63,081 nt of DNA from Methyloversatilis universalis (GTDB taxonomy: Bacteria; Pseudomonadota; Gammaproteobacteria; Methylococcales; Methylococcaceae). The stretch is from positions 2,036 through 65,116 of the forward strand of contig DYIL01000008.1 of the NCBI GenBank assembly GCA_020723665.1, read 5' to 3'. The position numbers and the translations under genes are program-made. Within the stretch, counting starts at the first letter, position 1, and the number at the start of each line of letters is the position of its first letter. Of this stretch, positions 8,066 through 17,359 are shown in pieces. The notes beneath the pieces are model-generated. The model did not search any database and was not told the DNA's origin. It saw only the letters and a list, made by a program, of their open reading frames with translations.

Positions 8066-9127
8066 TCACTCGGCCTTGGCCAGGTCGGCGATCTTTTTTT
8101 CCAGGTTCTTCAACCGCGTCCACATCTCGTGCAAACGGGAAAACACCGCCATGTTCTTAAGATATTGCTGTAACGGCTGAGCCGGCCCGCCGGCGTACAT
8201 ACCGGGCTGCTTGATGCTGTTGTGGAGCCCCGCGCGGTGGAGCAATACCACGTCGTCGGCTACGGTGATGTGGTCTAGGGTGCCGGTCTGACCGGAGGCG
8301 ATGACCCTTTTCCCGAACCGGGTCGAGCCGGAAATGCCGGTGTGAGCGCAGAGAATGCAGTCTTCGCCGATCTCCACGTTGTGCCCGATATGGCAGAGGG
8401 CATCGATCACGGCTCCCGAGCGTATGATGGTGGCCCCATAGGTGGCGCGGTCGATATTGGTGTTGGCGCCGATCACTACCCGATCCTCGACGATGACCTT
8501 GCCGGTGTGGGGAATACGGTAATTGCGGCGGTGCTCGTCCTGGGCGAATCCAAAACCCTCCGACCCGATCACGCAGCCAGCCTTCAAAATGACGTTGGCG
8601 CCGATCTCACACTCATAACCGACGGTAACGTGCGGATGAATCACCGTCTCCCGACCGATCTTCGCTCCTCTTTCCACCACCGTATTCGCCATGATCACCA
8701 CGCCTGGCCCCAGGCTCACCTCGGCACCCAGCACGACGCCGGGACCGATCACGGCATCACCGGGGATTGCCACGCTCTGGTGAATCACCGCCGACGGGTG
8801 AATCCTCGGCCACTCGACGTCCCGCACGTTGCGGTCGCCGTAAGTCTGCTTGAGCAAGGCCATGGCGAGGCGCACGTTCGGTGCGATCAGCAGAGCGACC
8901 CCGGTATCGCCCAATTCGGCTCCGATCGCCTCGGTGGTCACTACCGCGGCCGGTTTCAGTTCACGTACCTGGGACAGATATTTCATATGGTCCACGAATA
9001 CCAAATCTCCAGGCGCGCAATCGTCGACCGGCGCGAGGCGGCCGATGACTCGATCCGGTCCGCGAAGGTCGACGATTAAACCCTGAGTTCTGAAACGCTC
9101 AAATATTTCCGAGGCGAGTAAATTCAT
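8066..9127 (-). CDS. lpxD: UDP-3-O-acylglucosamine N-acyltransferase
   Basis: 353-residue acyltransferase of lipid A synthesis, adding the amide-linked 3-hydroxyacyl chain to UDP-GlcN at the inner membrane. The N-terminal uridine-binding domain (about 1-100) is followed by a left-handed beta-helix of hexapeptide repeats (about 105-310) with the signature NTNIDRATYG. HIGHNVEIG near residue 240 carries the catalytic His. The C-terminal helix ends RLKNLEKKIADLAKAE. Start ATG 9125-9127; a 36-residue upstream extension shows no family similarity. It is followed 1 base later by the truncated xth start, so it was probably lpxD-xth before the rearrangement. Confidence 0.93.
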   Translation of the reverse strand: MNLLASEIFERFRTQGLIVDLRGPDRVIGRLAPVDDCAPGDLVFVDHMKYLSQVRELKPAAVVTTEAIGAELGDTGVALLIAPNVRLAMALLKQTYGDRNVRDVEWPRIHPSAVIHQSVAIPGDAVIGPGVVLGAEVSLGPGVVIMANTVVERGAKIGRETVIHPHVTVGYECEIGANVILKAGCVIGSEGFGFAQDEHRRNYRIPHTGKVIVEDRVVIGANTNIDRATYGATIIRSGAVIDALCHIGHNVEIGEDCILCAHTGISGSTRFGKRVIASGQTGTLDHITVADDVVLLHRAGLHNSIKQPGMYAGGPAQPLQQYLKNMAVFSRLHEMWTRLKNLEKKIADLAKAE

Positions 9128-9303
9128 TGACAAATCCAAATACCTGAAATGAAGAGGAAGCAGCCATGATATGAAGCCGGAAATGGACGGGCAACCCTTT
9201 TCATGGGCACTTCGAAAAACGTCGAGGCATTCCAACGGAGTGGGGATGCCCCGTTGTTTTTAGCCGCGCAAGCGGGTGAAAACCGTAAGGAAGCTCTGAT
9301 TAA

Positions 9304-9395
9304 GAGCCTATCCCAATAGGCCGTTCGCCCTGAGCCCTTCGACTGGCTCACGACAGGCTTGTCGAAGGGTTTCTTAAGCCTATTGGGATAGGCTC
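9304..9395. mobile_element. 92-bp MITE with GAGCCTATCCCAATAGG ends
   Basis: Perfect 17-bp terminal inverted repeats (9304-9320 and 9379-9395) flanked by the direct repeat TAA (9301-9303, 9396-9398), consistent with a 3-bp target duplication. It has no coding capacity. A lone left end recurs at 7419-7435, at the xth duplication junction. Confidence 0.75.
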
Positions 9396-9398
9396 TAA

Positions 9399-9497
9399 CA
9401 GGCTGTTGAAAAATTCGATGCTCCTACCATAGGTAGTGGGCAACGACGAAACTGTTAACCTACATGTCGTATGCAGAATGCGTTTTTCAACACCCTG
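9399..9497. mobile_element. 99-bp MITE, copy 1 (CAGGCTGTTGAAAAA ends)
   Basis: Terminal inverted repeats CAGGCTGTTGAAAAA and TTTTTCAACACCCTG with one mismatch, flanked by CTAA on both sides (9395-9398 and 9498-9501). The interior is identical to the copy at 21539-21636. The two copies, in the same orientation, flank the gsp cluster. Confidence 0.75.
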
Positions 9498-10248
9498 CTA
9501 AGTCCTTCGACAGGCTCAGGACGAACGGTAAGAATGGATTCCGTTCGCGGTAAGCTTGTCGAACGATGCACGGAGTCCACTTTTCAGAGCTTCCTAAATC
9601 AAGTCCCAACCGCGGTTGGTTGTTTGCCGCCTCGCGCCGAACGTGGTCCGCGCCGCATCGAGGCGGCAGGACCAAGGTAATTTCTCGGGCGATCCAATCC
9701 ATCTTCCTTTGCTATCCGATGAGCTTCTTCTAACCGCTAAAAAGGACGGCGTGCAACGGTGCCAAGGGCTCCTGGTCCAACTTTTGAGCACTCCCGGAAA
9801 AGGGATCGCCAATAGGACCGAAAGAGGCACCGTGCGGATCAAGCTTAGCGATATTCGAACCGGTTTAGTTCACGGACGCGAGACGCGAGCGAATGATCCT
9901 AGAAACGGCAGTTGACCGCTTCGATGCACCGGAAAAGTAGAATGCGGTGAGCGAAACGAACCGCCTTTCGACCAAGCTCAGGACAGGCCCTTCGACTCCG
10001 CTCAGGACAGGCTTGCCAGCCGCCCCGCCCGCCGCATACTCGAGCACGTCCAACTGCCGTTTCCAGGATGATAATCCTGGAATTAGTGTAATATTCCCTA
10101 CGTTTTCCGCCGATAAACCGAATATTTCGGCTCCGATCCGGCACTTTTGGATCGTTCTGGGTCTAAGGCGCTTTGCTTTATGCGAGAGAAGACTTTGGCC
10201 ATTGCACCGCAACCGCTGAATCCGCCGGCAACTTACACGGAGTCCATC

Positions 10249-11940
10249 GTGGAAAACCCGTATCAGCGTTTTGCCGATGAACTCGTCAGGCGGGGGAAGG
10301 TACGCGAGGCGGAGATCCATCGCGCAAAACGTTTGGCGGCCCAAGCGGACGAACAGAAGCTGCCCGCGCTTCTGGCGAAGCTCGGCATCGTTTCCGAACG
10401 CGATACCGCGGAAATATTGGCCGCCGTCGCGTCGTTGCCCTTGGTGTCACCCGCGGATTATCCGGATACCTCCCCTCTTCCCGACACCGTTGCCATACGT
10501 TTTCTGAAGGAGAATCACGTGGTCGGCATAGCCGCGCAAGATAACGAATTCATCGTCGCGGTGGCGGATCCGTTCGATCACGATCTATTGGCCGCCCTCG
10601 CTCTGGCCTGCGAGAAACCCGTGCGGCCGTATGTGGGACTGCCGTCCGAAATCGACCGGGCGCTCGAACAGCAACTCGGTTCCGGCAAGACCCTGATGGG
10701 CCAGATCGTCGAGGATTTCGGCAGCGACGACGACATCGACGAGGCCGACGTCGAACACCTCAAGGATTTGGCCTCGGAAGCCCCGGTCATCCGCATGGTC
10801 AACCTGATCATGCAGCGGGCGGTGGAGTCCCGCGCCTCCGACATTCACGTGGAGCCTTTCGAACAGCGGCTCAAGGTCCGTTTCCGGGTCGACGGCGTGT
10901 TGCGCGAGGTGGAAGCCCCGCCGGTCAGGTCCACTGCCGCCGTGATTTCGCGCATCAAGATCATGGCCAAGCTCAACATCGCCGAGCGCCGCCTACCCCA
11001 GGACGGGCGCATCAAGCTCCAGGTGCAAGGCAAGGAACTGGATTTGCGCGTCTCCACCGTACCGACCATGTACGGCGAAAGCGTGGTCATTCGTCTCTTG
11101 CACAAGGAAAGCATCGTCTTCGATTTTTCCTCCCTCGGCTTCGAGGGAGCCATGCTCGAAAGATTCCTGAACGTACTGGCGCTTCCCCACGGCATCATCC
11201 TGATTACAGGGCCCACCGGCAGCGGCAAAAGCACTACCCTGTACACGGCGCTGCACAAACTCAATACGCCCGAACGCAAAATCATTACCGTCGAGGATCC
11301 GGTGGAATACCAGTTGGAGGGCGTCAACCAAATCCAGGTCAAACCCCAGATCGGCTTGACTTTCGCCAACGCCCTCCGTTCCATCGTCCGGCAAGACCCG
11401 GACGTCATCATGATCGGCGAAATGCGCGATCTGGAGACCGCGCGCATCGCCGTGCAATCGGCGCTCACCGGTCATCTGGTGCTGTCCACGCTGCACACCA
11501 ACGATGCCGCCGGCGGCGTCACCCGCCTCATGGACATGGGCCTGGAAGATTACCTTATCACCTCCACTGTGAACGGCATCCTGGGCCAACGCCTGGTGCG
11601 CCGGCTCTGTCCGAATTGTCGCGAGCCTTATCCCGCCATGGCCGAAATGGTCGAGGAAATGAGGCTGGCGCAGTTCGCCGACGGCCCGGTGATTCTGCAT
11701 CGGCCCAGGGGCTGCGAGCAGTGCGACGGAACCGGCTACCGCGGTCGCCTTGCGATCCACGAATTCCTGGTCGTGAGCGACGACATCCGTCGTCTGGTGA
11801 TGAATCACGCCCAAGCGCGGCAGATCGAAGAAATCGCCCTTAAGGAAGGCATGTACACGATGTACGAGGACGGCCTGCGCAAGGCCGTTGCAGGACTGAC
11901 CACGATCGAAGAAGTACTGCGCGTCACTTCGGATAGCTGA
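10249..11940 (+). CDS. gspE: Type II secretion ATPase GspE
   Basis: Cytoplasmic hexameric ATPase that powers the type II secretion pseudopilus. An N1/N2 domain (about 1-200) precedes the catalytic domain with Walker A GPTGSGKST near residue 321 and the Asp/His boxes. Arg-rich segments (RASDIHVEP, VRQDPDVIMIGEMRD) are present, as is a zinc motif with two Cys pairs (CPNC and CEQC) near residues 455-490. I prefer GTG 10249, which has a GGAG 6 bases upstream and gives 563 residues; ATG 10180 and 10147 are in-frame alternatives without a good ribosome site. gspF starts 5 bases after the stop. Confidence 0.95.
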   Translation: MENPYQRFADELVRRGKVREAEIHRAKRLAAQADEQKLPALLAKLGIVSERDTAEILAAVASLPLVSPADYPDTSPLPDTVAIRFLKENHVVGIAAQDNEFIVAVADPFDHDLLAALALACEKPVRPYVGLPSEIDRALEQQLGSGKTLMGQIVEDFGSDDDIDEADVEHLKDLASEAPVIRMVNLIMQRAVESRASDIHVEPFEQRLKVRFRVDGVLREVEAPPVRSTAAVISRIKIMAKLNIAERRLPQDGRIKLQVQGKELDLRVSTVPTMYGESVVIRLLHKESIVFDFSSLGFEGAMLERFLNVLALPHGIILITGPTGSGKSTTLYTALHKLNTPERKIITVEDPVEYQLEGVNQIQVKPQIGLTFANALRSIVRQDPDVIMIGEMRDLETARIAVQSALTGHLVLSTLHTNDAAGGVTRLMDMGLEDYLITSTVNGILGQRLVRRLCPNCREPYPAMAEMVEEMRLAQFADGPVILHRPRGCEQCDGTGYRGRLAIHEFLVVSDDIRRLVMNHAQARQIEEIALKEGMYTMYEDGLRKAVAGLTTIEEVLRVTSDS

Positions 11941-11945
11941 GAATT

Positions 11946-13163
11946 ATGGCCCTTTACGTCTACAAGGCCGTGGATCGGGATGGCGAAACGGTGGAAGCGG
12001 AACGCGAAGCGGCGGACGAAGCCGCTTTGATCATGACTCTGCAAAACGAAGGCTTCCTGCCGATCCGGGTGGCGCCGGCGAAATCGCGGCCGTTTGCCTG
12101 GATGGGTTTCCGGCGCAACAAGACCCGGATCTCCCAGAAACAGATCGCTTCATTCACGCGTGAATTGCTGACCCTTCTGCACGCCGGACTGCCGCTGGAC
12201 CGCGCGTTGACCGTGCTGCTCGAGCTGACGGCGAAGGAACCGGCGCTGAACGGCCTGATCGGCAAAGTGCTGGATTCGGTCAAGGGCGGCGCGCAACTGT
12301 CGGATGCCTTGGAAGCCCAAGATGGCGTTTTCTCGCGGTTCTATATCAATCTGATCCGCGCCGGCGAAGCGGGCGGCGCGCTGGAACTGGTGCTGGAGCG
12401 TTTGTCCGATTATCTCGAGCGTTCCAAGGAACTCCGCGATACGGTCACGACCGCGCTGATTTATCCCGCCATACTGGTCACCATGGCCGTTCTGTCCTTA
12501 TTGCTCCTGTTGACCTTCGTGGTGCCGCAGTTCACCGAGATGTTCGAATCGGCCGGCAAGGAACTTCCCGTGCCGACTCAAATCGTAATCGGCGTGGCCG
12601 ATGGTCTTCGCTCCTACTGGTGGGTGTTTCTGATTTTCATCGCAGGACTAGCCAGCTATTTTCGCTATCAGTTCGCGGCCCCGGAACGCCGCCGGGTTTG
12701 GGATGCCCGGTTATTGAAACTGCCCATGGTCGGGGACCTGATCCGCAAGCTGGAAGTCGCGAGCTTCAGCCGTACCTTGGCGACTTTGCTGACCAACGGC
12801 GTGTCCATGCTGGCGGCCTTGACCATCGTTAGGGAAACGCTCGGAAATCGGGTGATCGCCGACGGGGTCGGCGTGGCCGTGGAAAGCCTCAAGCGAGGCG
12901 GAAGCCTGTCCGCACCCCTGATCGAGAGCGGGCTGTTTCCAACCTTGGCCATGCAGATGATCAAGCTGGGCGAGGAATCCGGCCATTTGGCCGAGATGCT
13001 GGAGCGGGTCGCGGTCACTTACGACAAGGAGATCAAGATTTCGATCCAGCGTATGCTGGCGCTCCTGGAACCGGTATTGATCGTAGGTTTGGGCATCATG
13101 ATCGCCGGGATCATCATCTCGATACTGATGGCGATCTTGAGCGTCAATGACCTCGCGTTTTAA
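11946..13163 (+). CDS. gspF: Type II secretion inner membrane platform protein GspF
   Basis: 405 residues, the usual GspF/PilC length. Two homologous cytoplasmic T2SSF domains (about 70-195 and 270-395) and three membrane helices (about 170-192, 220-240, 372-395) are visible. GEESGHLAEMLERVA near residue 340 is a typical motif. It interacts with GspE and forms the base on which pseudopilins assemble. The start is 5 bases after the gspE stop. Confidence 0.95.
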   Translation: MALYVYKAVDRDGETVEAEREAADEAALIMTLQNEGFLPIRVAPAKSRPFAWMGFRRNKTRISQKQIASFTRELLTLLHAGLPLDRALTVLLELTAKEPALNGLIGKVLDSVKGGAQLSDALEAQDGVFSRFYINLIRAGEAGGALELVLERLSDYLERSKELRDTVTTALIYPAILVTMAVLSLLLLLTFVVPQFTEMFESAGKELPVPTQIVIGVADGLRSYWWVFLIFIAGLASYFRYQFAAPERRRVWDARLLKLPMVGDLIRKLEVASFSRTLATLLTNGVSMLAALTIVRETLGNRVIADGVGVAVESLKRGGSLSAPLIESGLFPTLAMQMIKLGEESGHLAEMLERVAVTYDKEIKISIQRMLALLEPVLIVGLGIMIAGIIISILMAILSVNDLAF

Positions 13164-13222
13164 ACGTCATTTTTATCATCCGTCGATTTCCCGATTTGTT
13201 TTCACTTTTGACTCGTACCCCC

Positions 13223-13657
13223 ATGCAAAAACAAAGACGCCATGTTCACGCCCAACGCGGCTTTACCCTGATCGAACTCTTGGTCGTTCTGGCCATTATC
13301 GGCATGCTGGCCGGCTTGGTCGGACCTCAGGTCGTCAAGCACCTGGGAGAGTCCAAGACCAAAACCGCCCGGTTGCAGATCGAGGAACTCTCTTCCGCGC
13401 TGGATATGTATCGATTGGACGTGGGCCGCTATCCGGCCACCGACGAGGGGCTGGCGGCGCTCGTCGAGCAGCCCAGCAACGCCAAGGTGTGGAACGGTCC
13501 CTACCTTCGCAAGAAAAGGGTTCCGGTCGATCCCTGGAACAACCCTTATCACTACACCTCGCCCGGCCAGCACGGCAAGTTCGATCTTTTCACCCTGGGG
13601 GCGGACAACGCCGAGGGCGGCGAAGGCGAGGACCAGGATGTCGTAAGCTGGGAATAG
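13223..13657 (+). CDS. gspG: Major pseudopilin GspG
   Basis: 144-residue major pseudopilin. The prepilin peptidase site is RG-FTLIELLVV with Glu at +5, followed by the hydrophobic assembly helix. The C-terminal half (YPATDEGLAALV, then DPWNNPYHY and FDLFTLGADN) is the conserved calcium-binding GspG domain. ATG 13223 is chosen over the TTG at 13196 because it gives a normal 20-residue leader. No strong ribosome site is seen. No prepilin peptidase gene (gspO) is in the window. Confidence 0.94.
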   Translation: MQKQRRHVHAQRGFTLIELLVVLAIIGMLAGLVGPQVVKHLGESKTKTARLQIEELSSALDMYRLDVGRYPATDEGLAALVEQPSNAKVWNGPYLRKKRVPVDPWNNPYHYTSPGQHGKFDLFTLGADNAEGGEGEDQDVVSWE

Positions 13658-13768
13658 GCACGCGTGTTCTTCGAATGCCCAGGGCTTGAAAAAAGGCCGC
13701 CGCAGTATGCGCGAAATCCGCTTGTGCGCCGAAAACCCGATGGCGTGAGGCACTCCGTTTGCGCGGCC

Positions 13769-14263
13769 ATGCACCGGATTCGGCATCCGCATGCAAGGAT
13801 TCGTGGCGATGCCGCCGCCCTCCGTCGGTGGGGCGGATTCACGCTGCTGGAAATGCTGTTGGCGCTGGCCGTCGCGGCCGCGCTGACGGCTGTGGCGGTG
13901 CCGAACCTCACACCGCTTCTGAACCGTGCCCAACTGGCCTCGGCCACGCGCGATATCGCGTCTGGCCTCCGCTACGCACGGGGACAGGCGCTCGCCGGTG
14001 CTCGCGAGGCCGTCTTCGAGCTCGACGTCAACCATAAAGCGTACCGGGTCAGCGGTCGCCAAAAATATTTCTCACTGCCCGACAGTGTCCGGCTCAGCCT
14101 GTACACCGCCGAGCAGGAGGCCGGCGAAGAAGGCATCGGCAGCATCCGTTTTTTCGCGGACGGCTCGTCCACCGGCGGACGCGTAACCTTGGAGGCCGCC
14201 GGAAATAAACGCCTGGTGGACGTCAATTGGCTCACCGGCGAGGTCGTCATCCGTGAAGACTGA
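13769..14263 (+). CDS. gspH: Minor pseudopilin GspH
   Basis: 164 residues from ATG 13769. Prepilin motif WGG-FTLLEMLLALAV near residue 22, then a GspH/FimT C-terminal domain with repeated beta strands (ALAGAREAVFELD, RFFADGSSTGGRV). The unusually long leader, rich in His and Arg, is uncertain; the frame extends upstream to 13664. gspI begins inside its last codons, so the two are coupled. Confidence 0.88.
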   Translation: MHRIRHPHARIRGDAAALRRWGGFTLLEMLLALAVAAALTAVAVPNLTPLLNRAQLASATRDIASGLRYARGQALAGAREAVFELDVNHKAYRVSGRQKYFSLPDSVRLSLYTAEQEAGEEGIGSIRFFADGSSTGGRVTLEAAGNKRLVDVNWLTGEVVIRED

Positions 14264-14648
14264 GCAACGCGGCTTCTCCCTGCTCGAAATCTTGGTCGCT
14301 TTCGCGGTATTGGCCCTGTCTTTGGGCGTGCTGATGCGCATCTTCGGCGGCGGCGCACGAATCTCGGGGCTTGCCGACAACTACGCGCGGTCGGTCATGA
14401 TCGCGGAATCGCTGCTGGCGTCGGCCGAGCTGGAAATCCCTTTGCAGCCGGGTGAAACCAGCGGCGAAGTCGACGAAACTTTTCATTGGACGATGCGGGT
14501 AAGCCCGTATCAGAGCGAGGAATACGTCCCATTCGCCGAGAACTTGCCGATCGCACCTTACCTGGTGGAACTCCGTGTGAATTGGGAAGACGGCGATGAG
14601 CCCCGCTCCTTCGAACTCACGACGCTCAGACTGCTGTCCAATCAATAA
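14253..14648 (+). CDS. gspI: Minor pseudopilin GspI
   Basis: 131 residues. The leader is very short, MKTEQRG-FSLLEILVAF, with cleavage after Gly7 and Glu at +5. The start is GTG 14253, overlapping the gspH stop by 11 bases. It forms the pseudopilus tip complex with GspJ and GspK. Length is usual for the family. Confidence 0.9.
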   Translation: MKTEQRGFSLLEILVAFAVLALSLGVLMRIFGGGARISGLADNYARSVMIAESLLASAELEIPLQPGETSGEVDETFHWTMRVSPYQSEEYVPFAENLPIAPYLVELRVNWEDGDEPRSFELTTLRLLSNQ

Positions 14649-14665
14649 CGAGTCGGCAATTCTCG

Positions 14666-15316
14666 ATGGCAACGGCGGACAAACGACGAAACTGCGCCGG
14701 CTTCACGCTGATTGAAGTCCTGATCGCCACGACACTGCTCGGCGTCATGATGCTCCTGCTGTTCGGCAGCCTGCGCATCGGCGTCACGAGTTGGGACAGC
14801 GGCGAGGACACAATGGCGCGGGCGGGCCGGCTTTTTCTCGTGGAAAATTTCTTGCGCAACCATATCGGAAGCGCTTTGCCTCTCGTCGAGATGGAACAGG
14901 TCGGCGGCGTAGCCGTATCCTTGAGAGGCGGGGAAGACTGGCTCGAATATGTTTCGACCATGCCCCCGCAGATCAGGAAGGGCGGTCTCTATCGATTCCG
15001 ATTGTATGTCGCGGGGAACGGGCGTCATAACGATCTGAAGGTCGCCATGCGCCCCTATGTCGCGAATCCGAACGCCCTCTTGAACAGAGCCGCTGAAGCG
15101 GCTGAACCGATCGAAGACGTCGTACTGCTGGAAAATCTCGATCGGATCAAATTTTCGTATCATCGGGGAAACACGCCGATCGCTGCATCCTTCCAGTCGA
15201 CTTGGGTTCCCGAGTGGCAACAGTCTCAGCTTCCGCAGGCGATTCAAGTGCAAATCGAACCGGAGCACGAAAAACCCTGGCCTACTCTAGTGATCGCGCT
15301 TCGAACTCAGCGATGA
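14666..15316 (+). CDS. gspJ: Minor pseudopilin GspJ
   Basis: 216 residues with prepilin site CAG-FTLIEVLIATTL near residue 12 and a C-terminal GspJ domain (LENLDRIKFSYHRG near 150). It is part of the pseudopilus tip. The stop overlaps the gspK ATG (ATGA, 15313-15316). Confidence 0.9.
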   Translation: MATADKRRNCAGFTLIEVLIATTLLGVMMLLLFGSLRIGVTSWDSGEDTMARAGRLFLVENFLRNHIGSALPLVEMEQVGGVAVSLRGGEDWLEYVSTMPPQIRKGGLYRFRLYVAGNGRHNDLKVAMRPYVANPNALLNRAAEAAEPIEDVVLLENLDRIKFSYHRGNTPIAASFQSTWVPEWQQSQLPQAIQVQIEPEHEKPWPTLVIALRTQR

Positions 15317-16236
15317 TGCCTATGGCGTTTCAGTCGCAAGCAGGACAGCAAGGCGTCGCTCTGATCCTGGTACTCTGGATACTGGCCTTGATGACCATCA
15401 TGGCGGGCAGTTTCGCCTTGTCGACTCAACGGGAATCCTCGCTGATCACCAATTCTCGTGATCGAGCCAAGGCGGTCGCCCTGGCGGACGGCGGCATCCA
15501 CTACGCCATGTTCATGCTGAGCTTGCCGAATCCGGCCCAGCGTTGGCGCGCGGACGGCACGCCCTACCGGCTGACGATTGGGGACGTTCCCGTCGAAGTA
15601 CGCATCTTCGACGAGGGAGGGAAAATCGATCTCAATGCCGCCCGCGAATCGACCTTGCGGACTCTGTTGAGCAAGGTAATCCAAGACGAAAATCAGGCGG
15701 TAAAATTGACCGATGCGATTTTGGACTGGCGCGACAACGATGATCTAAAGCGCCTCAACGGGGCGGAATCGGCCGAGTACCTGGCCGCCGGGCTGGACCG
15801 GATGCCGCAAAACCGCAATTTCCTCGTGTTGGAGGAACTCCGCAGCGTCTTGGGAGTGACGCCATCGCTTTACAAAAAACTGGAGCCCTTGTTTACCCTG
15901 TACAGCAATGCCGACGGCGTGAACCCGACAAAAGCCTCGGCCAACGTGCTGTGGGCTTTGACCGACGGGAACAGCCAACTGGTGGACGACTACATCGCGG
16001 TGCGTACGGCAGGAAACGGGACAGCTCCTGCCCCGCCGCTTCCGCAGGTCCCAGGGATTCCGTTCCACTCGTTCGGAGATTCGGTTTACACGGTTCTCGC
16101 CCGCCCGTTATCGCCAAACCGCTCCGAGCCGCCGGTTGCGGCCGTCATCCGGCGGGAAGCGAGACGGCTCGGGGGAAGCCCTTTCGTTTTCCTGAGATGG
16201 CAGCCGCAAACGGCGGGCGCGGCGCCCGATCAATAG
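15313..16236 (+). CDS. gspK: Minor pseudopilin GspK
   Basis: 307 residues. The leader ends QQG-VALILVLWILAL; as usual for GspK the +5 Glu is missing. The large C-terminal domain begins with the helix STQRESSLITNSRDRAKA and contains DEGGKIDLNAA and LTDAILDWRDNDD, conserved GspK motifs with acidic residues. ATG 15313 overlaps the gspJ stop. It caps the pseudopilus. Confidence 0.92.
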   Translation: MMPMAFQSQAGQQGVALILVLWILALMTIMAGSFALSTQRESSLITNSRDRAKAVALADGGIHYAMFMLSLPNPAQRWRADGTPYRLTIGDVPVEVRIFDEGGKIDLNAARESTLRTLLSKVIQDENQAVKLTDAILDWRDNDDLKRLNGAESAEYLAAGLDRMPQNRNFLVLEELRSVLGVTPSLYKKLEPLFTLYSNADGVNPTKASANVLWALTDGNSQLVDDYIAVRTAGNGTAPAPPLPQVPGIPFHSFGDSVYTVLARPLSPNRSEPPVAAVIRREARRLGGSPFVFLRWQPQTAGAAPDQ

Positions 16237-16252
16237 CCTTCGCGCAGTGCAT

Positions 16253-17359
16253 ATGCTCAAACTCGATACACCGATCAATCTCGATGTCGAAAGGTTCTTC
16301 CGCTGGTGGGCCGGCGAACTGTCCTTTCTGGTCCCTGCGCGATTGAAGAAGCTTTTGGGCGCAGCCGACGAATACTTAATCGTGACCAAGGACGACGACG
16401 GAGTGAATGCGGTCTACCGCAACGCCGAAGGAGACCGCCCGCTCGGCTATTTCAGTCTGGACGACAGCGGCAGCCAAAAGCGGGAACGCCTCCTGGAAAG
16501 CATGCCGGAACTGGCGGAGGCGAAAATCATCCTACGCTTGACCGCCGATCAGGCCTTGCGGAAGACGCTGAAACTGCCGCTCGCGGCTGAAGAAAACCTG
16601 GCTCAGGTAGCGGCATTCGAAATGGATCGCCTGACGCCGTTCAAGAGCGATCAGGTTTATTACACGGCGCGCGTGCTCGAGCGGCTGCCCGCAAACCGCC
16701 AGATCAAGGTGGAGTTGGTATTGACGCCGCGCAATAAACTCGACGCCTTGCTGGAGGAACTGGCGGTCTGGGGCTGGCGGCCCGATCTCGTGGACGCGGC
16801 GGGCGACTCGCCGCTCGGAGCCTACGATTTGTTGCCCGAAAGCTATCGCCCCCCACGAAATCCGTGGCCTTACCGCATCAATTTGGCGCTGACCGCGCTG
16901 ATCGCACTGCTCGTGGTCGTGCTCCTGGTGTTGCCAATCTGGACCAGCCGGTCGCTCGCCATGGAGCTGGAACAGGAGGTGAGAAAAGTCGGCAAAACCG
17001 CAAAAGAAGTCGAAGCCTTGCGCCAGCAGCTGGATGACCTGGTCCACCAAACGAGATTTCTTCAGCAAAAAAAGCGCACCGAGCCGGCCATGGTGGACAT
17101 GCTCAAGGAACTGACCGACGTTATGCCCGATCAGACTTGGCTCAACGGCTTGCAGTACCGAGATCACCGGCTAGTCATACAAGGACAGTCACCTTCCGCT
17201 TCGGCTTTGATCGGGCTGATCGAGGCGTCGCCTTTCTTCCGAAATACCAGTTTCGTATCACCGGTCACAAAGGACATGGCCAGCGGACTGGAACGTTTTC
17301 AGATCGCCAGCGAAGTAGTCAACGGGAGGTTCTCTGAAAAACCAGCTTCACCTGAGTAA
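16253..17359 (+). CDS. gspL: Type II secretion protein GspL (PilN-type membrane half)
   Basis: 368 residues. The N-terminal cytoplasmic actin-like domain (about 1-200, with FEMDRLTPFKSDQVYY) binds GspE. A single membrane helix follows (about 207-228) and then a periplasmic coiled coil and ferredoxin-like PilN domain (about 230-360). ATG 16253 is preferred over GTG 16247. It links the ATPase to GspM and the pseudopilus. Confidence 0.87.
   Translation: MLKLDTPINLDVERFFRWWAGELSFLVPARLKKLLGAADEYLIVTKDDDGVNAVYRNAEGDRPLGYFSLDDSGSQKRERLLESMPELAEAKIILRLTADQALRKTLKLPLAAEENLAQVAAFEMDRLTPFKSDQVYYTARVLERLPANRQIKVELVLTPRNKLDALLEELAVWGWRPDLVDAAGDSPLGAYDLLPESYRPPRNPWPYRINLALTALIALLVVVLLVLPIWTSRSLAMELEQEVRKVGKTAKEVEALRQQLDDLVHQTRFLQQKKRTEPAMVDMLKELTDVMPDQTWLNGLQYRDHRLVIQGQSPSASALIGLIEASPFFRNTSFVSPVTKDMASGLERFQIASEVVNGRFSEKPASPE

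Larger units (their letters stand above)
9288..9595. mobile_element. IS5-like MITE interrupted by two other elements
   Basis: Ends are AGGAAGCTCTGA (9288-9299) and its inverse TCAGAGCTTCCT (9584-9595). The interior is split by a 92-bp element and a 99-bp element listed separately. Outside these, the body is the TTCGACAGG/CTTGTCGAA sequence also seen in copies at 25232, 25871 and 41207. Confidence 0.65.
9128..10248. other. Gene-free stretch with mobile-element debris
   Basis: No convincing gene. The stretch holds the nested MITE complex (9288-9595) and, at 9965-10015, short repeats of the TTCGACAAGCTCAGGACAG type. The 40 bases at 9976-10015 recur exactly at 40300-40339 inside recJ. The remaining bases show no recognisable product on either strand. 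Confidence 0.6.

Noticed and set aside
13196..13222. TTG start for gspG
   Set aside because: It would give a 29-residue leader; ATG 13223 gives the normal prepilin leader.
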